From the IMG/VR virus record IMGVR_UViG_3300044993_000114, positions 1 to 28,488 of that record: a stretch of 28,488 nucleotides of DNA. One strand, 5' to 3'. The notes under the pieces are model-generated. The model had not been told where the DNA came from and made no database searches. It saw nothing but the letters and a program-made list of their open reading frames with translations. Position 1 is the stretch's first letter. Every line of letters begins with the position of its first letter. The translations under genes and the position numbers were made by a program. Origin of the DNA: a virus. Shown in pieces: positions 24,401 through 28,488 of this stretch.

Positions 24401-26071
24401 AAGCCGCCCCTGCATAAGTATATCCAGGCTACCTTTCTCCTGTAGGTCCAGAATTTTCCTTGCAAGAGCCTTAACCAATGGGGCAGGCGGAGTTGCACCC
24501 GCACTTACGAGCTTGGTGTATGTATACAGATTATCCCTGAAGTTGACCTTATCGAACTCCTGTTTGCGCTGAGCCGTAGGTGGCTGTACTCCAACTTCTG
24601 CAAGTTGCTCCGCGACTTTTGCCTGCGGCGAGACGGCCTCTATCGGCGGAATAATAACGGACGGGGCTTCAGCCTCGTAGGCACGCCACAGAGCTTCCCT
24701 TTCCTCAGGGTCCACAGGGGGAGGTGTAGGTTCGGGGCTAGGCTGTAGTTCTGGTTCCGGTTTAGGTTTACGTTCTGGTTCTGGTTCCAGTTGTTCGCCA
24801 GCCGCGCCCCCTTGCTCCATCTGGGCAGCCTGCTGTTCGATAGCGGCCTTCCTGGCTCGCATGATCTCTACGATAGTGCGCGAGGTCTCTTCATCGAACC
24901 CACGTTGCTGGAACCGCTGTGTAGCGGCGTCCATGGTTTCATCATCCGCATCGGGCGGCATAGCCGCAAACTCTGCAGCCGTATCATCAAGCAGTTTGCG
25001 CTCAATATTAGCCGAACGGGCACCGCCGTAACCACCGAGAACAAGCGAAGCGATGCCTTCAAACGCAGCCTGACCCGCCACCCCTTTCCACGCATCAACA
25101 TCGAACCCTTCGCGCTGCAACGCAAGGTTGGTCGCATAACGCTCCTGTCCGGCTTGAACAGCTTCGGGGACAGCTTCTTCAAGGGCCCCTGTGGCTGCGC
25201 CGCGAAGAACACCAGGTGCCTTCTTTTCGGCAGTGCGCGCCGCCGCGCGTTCTGCTATGCGCTCAGCTGCTTTCTTGCCTATTGTAGCAGCAATCTGACG
25301 CGAAAAACCCGTAGACCCTGCGGCTGCACCAAGAAGCGCTGCGATGGCGATCTGGTCGGTGTTCTCGCCACCATATTCCTGCGCTCGTTGCGCAGTCTCT
25401 TCAGCTTTGGCCTTGGCTGTGCGCTTGTCAAGACCTGCTTCTAGTGCTGTTTCGTAGGTAGCTTCGTAGACAGCATCGTAGATTTCACCCTTTACCCCAC
25501 CGGCGGCGGAAACAGCACCTAAACCGGCCATAGAAGCAATAGGTATAAGACTGGCACCGCCAGTTACGGGAGCAAGAGCGCTACCCGCTGCCCCAGCAGC
25601 GATGAAGGGGACTGCAGAACCAGCGAAGTTGGCCGCCGTGTCCAACGGAGAACGAAGGAACGAGCGAACAGCAGCCTTGGTCTCTTCCCACGCCCCCTTT
25701 CCTTCGGCCCGTTTTTGGTCAATGGCGTTGATAAGCGAATCCCTACGTGCTTCAGAGGAGCGTAGGTCCTGAGCGCCCTCAATAACGTTTTCCAAGAAAT
25801 TGGACACAGCATTGCGCGCGCCGAAAGAATCGGCAGCCTGCTTTATTGGGGTAACTATCCCACTGACAGCTTCCAACGGAATGTCGGCAAGCCAAGCAGC
25901 TGCATTACCGATAATAGGTACCTTCTCAAGCGCGTTTTCTTCTTGCGGTGGGACAAGCAATTTCGCTACGACAATCCCATTGGCTTCGAGCTTGGCCAGC
26001 AACTCCTCTTTGGTTATTCCGGCAGGCACATTGCGGATAATTGTACCGTTAGGCATCCGAACGTCTGGCAT
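18431..26071 (-). CDS. giant (2546-residue) internal virion / large polyvalent-type protein with HExxH protease motif
   Basis: This is one uninterrupted frame of 7.6 kb. The N-terminus (MPNGTIIRNVPAGITKEELL) resembles the start of many large phage virion proteins. Residues 150-190 and 240-260 are Ala/Gly-rich hydrophobic segments that could enter a membrane. A long Pro/Glu/Gln-rich region (about 420-1020) contains a 131-residue sequence repeated exactly twice (about 757-887 and 888-1018). A zinc-protease motif HEFIH lies at 1260-1264. The C-terminal third (ALTNFANIPMRVVPRFW, FLFKMHPLLQTKFMVGAF) resembles PLxRFG/LPD-type proteins. The best guess is an internal virion (ejection) protein carried into the host cell, with a protease domain that may act on host or virion proteins. 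The ribosome-binding site TAGGAG overlaps the previous stop. Confidence 0.75.
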   Translation of the reverse strand: MPDVRMPNGTIIRNVPAGITKEELLAKLEANGIVVAKLLVPPQEENALEKVPIIGNAAAWLADIPLEAVSGIVTPIKQAADSFGARNAVSNFLENVIEGAQDLRSSEARRDSLINAIDQKRAEGKGAWEETKAAVRSFLRSPLDTAANFAGSAVPFIAAGAAGSALAPVTGGASLIPIASMAGLGAVSAAGGVKGEIYDAVYEATYETALEAGLDKRTAKAKAEETAQRAQEYGGENTDQIAIAALLGAAAGSTGFSRQIAATIGKKAAERIAERAAARTAEKKAPGVLRGAATGALEEAVPEAVQAGQERYATNLALQREGFDVDAWKGVAGQAAFEGIASLVLGGYGGARSANIERKLLDDTAAEFAAMPPDADDETMDAATQRFQQRGFDEETSRTIVEIMRARKAAIEQQAAQMEQGGAAGEQLEPEPERKPKPEPELQPSPEPTPPPVDPEEREALWRAYEAEAPSVIIPPIEAVSPQAKVAEQLAEVGVQPPTAQRKQEFDKVNFRDNLYTYTKLVSAGATPPAPLVKALARKILDLQEKGSLDILMQGRLSPEIQQFVTNEAASLNEAAVDKAQGNAPAQKRKYKITNPTEGAYYYARYPEELTPSGAYTILNNPITLSDYENAGGDVEFLEEIAGRYSPDFLPRNFSAQASSTPPQDSQQIAISPQRNQQPAAPQTKYMLDDMPLQKGPPEELKLQDLAAWQSLPYEERVARQNEIFSALSATQERDVPLPQRKEVQREEPQRKEVQREESKPEEAQREETLGDIEYALRAQAPENAVYKVIYDSKSAYPYKLVAERNLGKKPEVVLKAKTLEDFSNQVYGQMDELTPYIPPAPAALEELEKQEPSEQPYPTVATRMVQDFIAEVDEARKAGLIDNLQREESKPEEAQREETLGDIEYALRAQAPENAVYKVIYDSKSAYPYKLVAERNLGKKPEVVLKAKTLEDFSNQVYGQMDELTPYIPPAPAALEELEKQEPSEQPYPTVATRMVQDFIAEVDEARKAGLIDNLQRAELLRRLERPNAYRMLPNGKEVPNDAIAKLEKAAIEAASAANNASAKDRDAATAAAKEANDRLAAAVRNTLINPARAALKSMIETRQDEKLGAKIRLKEAEKAGDTREAREARIDLAELRVQQPQKGKVAKTDQRTPEQIEAELRGKLTSEVVDWLVDTAPNEAFATIARGVRNTLRRLQRFGIDIDFQIVDDISGLPEDAKKLFASNAHAVTFTEGQTITVYVNPVSAGDFTGMSYDTVLHEFIHAATIPYLQFAKDPELAGTRTARLGKDLRDVLDAVHRHLLKRKWTGVRFTDLERNFFSGETNVFDDEYELLAWALSDPEVMNYLNTVPYKAKQTIFQRFVEVVRKILGLSAKSDSALAEVLRIGNQLLYTGDTEAGRLLTGDPNYRPNYTAAQKKRKASQPKEVKDAIQGVSAGARRVRDTVNVYGIEDGINEVTEANSKLRDALVFAEDTASPLRVKALKGMPTSGILNWLKRKSPAVHSAAVEVADYVRRMGATRNNLIEAAIPTERAMQDFVRKHGSEALAGLRFSARINCVDPFAFETVEEALKGDRVIEAIEDALINNSNDKALARKLGNEIKAEVCKPSDTTSVFKDKVDLSTPVQAKLAALRGIAIEEARTELKVRQLAGRVQEVRDTYAAKEKLAKQKGGLELYKAERDYHKDVFEARLALLDEHLETEPSLDSEQKKRIRELRAELMREANNAEERKKSGDLFWDLDPDLFPKDYFPMMRTGKYWLRVSENVKQRREEAFYTFESARDLAKAKRMLAKQLGVDPNDRTVFRSGNDIADLQEVIKSEDALMKRVFDLVNKARDQVKERGAANIDELLDGIYQTYLMTTPERSARRRFLHAKEIAGFSLNVLDDFNKQVVTNANELAKLAFAGRLRTAVSAMKDVINDPERPDAEAVMLYDFARELEDRAEQEINPPPPGSLAAFVNVLNRVSFLYFLTSAKTALTNFANIPMRVVPRFWREYGYAEGTRMWLKYMQMWDSLGRVQIERTNASFGDYIDAIMPSVNASRFVKNSADLQWAKKAAMERGILVTTAETIAQNERANTLMPQSGVLAKANDITANALKAMTFMFTGTENISRQATFYMAFELELNKFRKNNKPDEGESEKDFVERGRRQALFKAMEIVDDTIGNFANWERPSLAKGEVSRAFFLFKMHPLLQTKFMVGAFRDIIAAPLRGVARQAAGRGKLTKQDTAEVAGALKELSGVLMMAGLLGGIAGLPLYTIMVEALAYAFGPDPDDDDDVLKMMQEDVATVYDADIAFRRWLSNYLGVDERGQSILANILIDGPLGVLTDTEISSTTTMDLVKMWYREPIAGDNLESTTIAALIANVAGFSTASQIMRGIDDFMDGNTREALKKISPAFFRSWVNAYYNSTEGVLNRKGDIIIPKEHITESDTFRSIIGARALRLAKWQDYYITARKNEDRIDAEKKEILDEIERKVRDGEFRSAEDFREYIKEVVIPFNRTYPNDRFVITPDTILNSLARRSERRARTLEGREINKKDAERILRSQQMFRSI
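23017..23409 (-). repeat. 393-bp perfect tandem duplication, copy 1 (downstream copy in the gene)
   Basis: Every base I compared is identical to 23410-23802. The unit is 131 codons, so the frame is kept. Absence of any difference, even at third positions, implies a very recent duplication or ongoing conversion. An assembly artefact is the other possibility. Confidence 0.95.
23410..23802 (-). repeat. 393-bp perfect tandem duplication, copy 2
   Basis: This is adjacent to and identical with 23017-23409. Identity continues for nine more bases (CACGTTGAA, 23803-23811), which are the likely short homology through which the duplication arose. Confidence 0.95.
23798..23857 (-). repeat. two 30-bp tandem repeats encoding a charged decapeptide
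   Basis: The 30-bp unit at 23798-23827 is repeated exactly at 23828-23857. It encodes a ten-residue unit containing QRKEVQREE. It lies next to the 393-bp duplication and shares the CACGTTGAA sequence with its ends, so this is a recombination-prone spot. Confidence 0.9.
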
Positions 26072-26082
26072 TCAGAACACTC

Positions 26083-27561
26083 CTACTTGAGACGGGAAAA
26101 GTCTATGACGTCTTCGCCACCTGTAGAATTGAGACCAAGAAAATTAGCCGTAGCCTTTGCCTGTCTTTCACGAGCGTCCGCCTGTATATTAGCTACGTCA
26201 ATATTAGTCTGAGCCTGCAAGCGAGCGGTATCGCTATCGATCACAGACTTAACTAGGTAAATCAGACGCTGCGTAGCGTCACCCATCTTGGAGATAATAT
26301 AGTCAAGCTCCAGTTTGCGCTCACCAGAAATAAGGCCAGCTTCCGCCTTGGCCAGCTCCAGCGCCAGCAGCTCAATTTCACGCTTTTCGTCGTTCGACAA
26401 CTTCTCCAGTTGCGCAAGTGCGGTCAGATCAGCACGCAGCTCCTTGCGAGCCTGTTCATCACCTTCACGCAGCATCGGCAACGTATTAAGGGCAGCCGTG
26501 CTAGCAGCCTGCAGTAGGCTTCCCGGAGATTGAGCAAGCTGGAAGCCAAACTGGGCCAACGCCTCCCAACGACGCTTCTCCCGTTCAGCCTTGCGCGTTT
26601 CAGGATCGATTGCTGCCTCAAGCTCAGCGATCATCTGCTCTCGCCGCTTTGTCTCGGGCGAGGCGTTGTCCATAAGGACTTTCCGAAATTTTTCAGCGCT
26701 AGACAGAATGTCAGGACGCGGAGTAGACAGTTTGTCAAAAGATGGGACTTTAGAATGGACAGCATCAGGAGGTATGGTATTTATTACTTTATTCATATAA
26801 TCAGGGGCGATATGTAGCCCACTAGACAAATAGCGGTTGGTCCTGCTAGGCTCTACATGGATGTGATCACCTTCATTGATTACATCATAATCGCTTCCGT
26901 ACAGTGCCTTAAGCTCCGCAGCTAGCGTGCGCATGTCCATGCCCTTGGGAGGGACAAAATCCCTGGCGTTATTGGTAAGATGATAACTGTTGGGAACACC
27001 GCCAACAGCTCTGTTTTTTTCTGGAGTACGTTGACGGCTCGTAACCACAATGCCCGGAATAGCTTTAACCGCGGTCTCTTCTATCCAAGGACCAAGAGCA
27101 ATACCACCATCAGCAAACGCAACAATGCCGCCGCCTGCGTAACTGCCGTTATCAGGTTCATCGAACAGCGTATCTGGCACCGGTAGCGCAGCCAGCCCGC
27201 CATCAGCCATAGGCATAGAGGAGGCAGGGGGGGCACCAACTTCGGGCGTAGGAGTATAGCCCATAGAAGGTGCCATGGACGGCAAGCCTGCGGGAGAGAG
27301 GCTACCGACTCCACCGGCAGGGAGGGGAGGTACCGGAGGAGGGGGAGGCAAGCCGCCCATGACCTGTTGTGCAACCGTCGGGGGATTACGCCCTTCCTGC
27401 GCCTGTGCAGCGCGCATACGATCGATAAACATACCAGCAAGGACACCGGCAGTGGGGTCAACAATACCCATCTGCATCGCTGCCGCGATCTTCTGCTTGT
27501 CCCCGTTGTAAGCCTTGGCGATTTCTTCGGGAGGCTGAATGGTGCTAAACGGCCTAGTCAT
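26083..27561 (-). CDS. virion-associated protein with M15-type peptidase domain
   Basis: This is a 492-residue protein. Residues 70-130 are Pro/Gly/Ala/Ser-rich and flexible. Residues about 170-240 form an M15-like (D-Ala-D-Ala carboxypeptidase/endolysin-type) domain: SYHLTNNARDFV with H194 and D201, and GDHIHVEP with H233 and H235, the three likely zinc ligands plus a neighbouring His. The C-terminal half is helical and charged. A peptidoglycan peptidase embedded in a gene of the virion module suggests local cell-wall opening during DNA entry rather than lysis. AAGGAG precedes the ATG. It lies 11 bases upstream of the giant protein gene. Confidence 0.72.
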   Translation of the reverse strand: MTRPFSTIQPPEEIAKAYNGDKQKIAAAMQMGIVDPTAGVLAGMFIDRMRAAQAQEGRNPPTVAQQVMGGLPPPPPVPPLPAGGVGSLSPAGLPSMAPSMGYTPTPEVGAPPASSMPMADGGLAALPVPDTLFDEPDNGSYAGGGIVAFADGGIALGPWIEETAVKAIPGIVVTSRQRTPEKNRAVGGVPNSYHLTNNARDFVPPKGMDMRTLAAELKALYGSDYDVINEGDHIHVEPSRTNRYLSSGLHIAPDYMNKVINTIPPDAVHSKVPSFDKLSTPRPDILSSAEKFRKVLMDNASPETKRREQMIAELEAAIDPETRKAEREKRRWEALAQFGFQLAQSPGSLLQAASTAALNTLPMLREGDEQARKELRADLTALAQLEKLSNDEKREIELLALELAKAEAGLISGERKLELDYIISKMGDATQRLIYLVKSVIDSDTARLQAQTNIDVANIQADARERQAKATANFLGLNSTGGEDVIDFSRLK

Positions 27562-27571
27562 CTACCACTCC

Positions 27572-28488
27572 TTACCCACCCAAAGTCCGATAGAGCCCCA
27601 ACGCCCCAAGGCCAGTACCAAGTATCTGAGAAGCCATCGACGGGGGAGGTGCATATGTAGTCTGCGTAGAATTGAGCTGCATCGGAAGGCCCCGCAGCAA
27701 GTTGCTATATTGACCCAGCACTTCCATCGGATAATCCCGCTGGCGCAGGAAGTCGGCATATGCCTGATCGAGGTACTGTTGCTGTAAAGCCCGCTGCTCA
27801 GCCGCCGCTTCAGCTTGAGCCCTAAGACGCTGTATATTGGCGTTTTGCTGAAACTGACCTAGATTACCCAATGTCTGGCCCATCTGGCCAGCGAGCTCCA
27901 GACCAGCCAACCCCTGCTGCATACCGAACTGGCGCGACTGCTCACTAAGACGCTGCGCTTCGAGGTCAGCATGCTGATTGGCAAGCGCTGCACGGAATGC
28001 CTGATCCGCGTTAAGCCCCTGCGTCTGCAATTGTGCAGCGAGGTTTTGCACTCGAGCCTGCGTGTCAGCATCAAGATTAGCCAACGCCGCTTGGAGACCG
28101 ATTTGGGCGCCCAGTTGCTGCACACCAAGCGCAGCCTGCTGGTTTGCCTGAGCCCGTGTTACATCTACACCTTGGTTAGCCAACGCTGCACGTAGGGCTT
28201 GTTCTTGATTCATGCCCGCTGCTTGGAACTGCAGAGCTTGATTGTTCACCCTAGCCTGCTGCTCATTGGACAAGTTGGCAAGTGCCGTCTGAAGCCCAGT
28301 CTGCGTACCGAGCTGTTGCACACCAAGCGCAGCCTGCTGGTTTGCCTGAGCCCGTGTTACATCTACACCTTGGTTAGCCAACGCTGCACGTAGGGCTTGT
28401 TCTTGATTCATGCCCGCTGCTTGGAACTGCAGAGCTTGATTGTTCACCCTAGCCTGCTGCTCATTGGACAAGTTGGCAAGTGCCGTCT
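27572..28488 (-). CDS. Gln/Ala-rich repeat virion protein, 5' end beyond the window
   Basis: The frame is open to the window edge, so the true start is outside; the apparent Met start at 28471 is only a TTG inside a repeat. The visible part consists of tandem 66-residue helical repeats (ARVNNQALQFQAAGMNQEQ and similar, then ALANQGVDVTRAQANQQAAL). There are two near-identical copies and one diverged copy (LAAQLQTQGLNADQAFRAAL). A coiled-coil Gln/Ala-rich region and a compact end (QRDYPMEVLGQYSNLLRG, then LGTGLGALGLYRTLGG) follow. It resembles phage structural or internal core proteins upstream of large ejection proteins. The exact role is unknown. Confidence 0.65.
   Translation of the reverse strand, partial: TALANLSNEQQARVNNQALQFQAAGMNQEQALRAALANQGVDVTRAQANQQAALGVQQLGTQTGLQTALANLSNEQQARVNNQALQFQAAGMNQEQALRAALANQGVDVTRAQANQQAALGVQQLGAQIGLQAALANLDADTQARVQNLAAQLQTQGLNADQAFRAALANQHADLEAQRLSEQSRQFGMQQGLAGLELAGQMGQTLGNLGQFQQNANIQRLRAQAEAAAEQRALQQQYLDQAYADFLRQRDYPMEVLGQYSNLLRGLPMQLNSTQTTYAPPPSMASQILGTGLGALGLYRTLGG
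28119..28488 (-). repeat. 198-bp tandem repeats (66 codons), running off the window
   Basis: Bases 28119-28290 recur unchanged at 28317-28488, a period of 198 bp. The linking part (28291-28316) is probably also shared with a further copy outside the window. A diverged copy at the protein level lies at about 27930-28118. Copy number cannot be known from this window. Confidence 0.9.

Overview
The window is part of a tailed double-stranded DNA bacteriophage genome (or a prophage-derived contig). The evidence is dense, overlapping, co-directional genes; a complete phage-type replication set (family A DNA polymerase, primase-helicase, SNF2-type helicase, probable ssDNA-binding protein, several nucleases); and giant repeat-rich virion proteins. 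Very large internal virion proteins next to this kind of replication module suggest a podovirus-like phage. The base composition, a little above half G+C, and two good sigma70-type promoters fit a proteobacterial host, but the host cannot be fixed from the sequence.

Layout. Positions 1-18353 are read on the + strand (early/replication module) and 18431-28488 on the - strand (virion module). The two converge on a strong rho-independent terminator at about 18399-18432. The + strand module opens with a MoxR-type AAA ATPase, a HExxH/VWA metal-binding partner and two unknown proteins (43-4136), several sharing an extended ribosome-binding site GGAGCAAAC. A promoter at 4133-4161 then drives a compact, overlapping block: VRR-NUC nuclease, an internally deleted methyltransferase-like protein, and a protein with the C-terminal domain of IS110-family transposases. 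Directly at and after the 3' end of that last gene lies an unusual array. It has five direct repeats, each made of two conserved blocks (ACTGAAACA and GGGAGCGAGCC) around a variable 6-7 nt core, and successive units are separated by variable segments of exactly 10 nt. This is the most unusual feature of the window.

From 6032 to 18353 come small membrane or exported proteins, DNA polymerase, helix-turn-helix proteins, a DUF6378-like protein, a RecB/Cas4-like nuclease, an HNH nuclease, a SNF2-like helicase, a second promoter (13000-13028), a small DPPY methyltransferase, a probable ssDNA-binding protein with an acidic tail, and a 941-residue AEP primase fused to a DUF927-like ATPase. These would together replicate, repair and modify phage DNA.

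The - strand module holds a Gln/Ala-rich repeat protein that runs off the window edge, an M15-peptidase-containing protein and a 2546-residue protein with an embedded HExxH zinc protease motif. The last two are best read as internal virion (ejection) or tail-associated proteins. The 2546-residue gene carries a perfect 393-bp in-frame tandem duplication, and the window-edge gene carries 198-bp tandem repeats. No tRNA, CRISPR array or integrase was recognised. No stretch above 300 bases lacks a gene.
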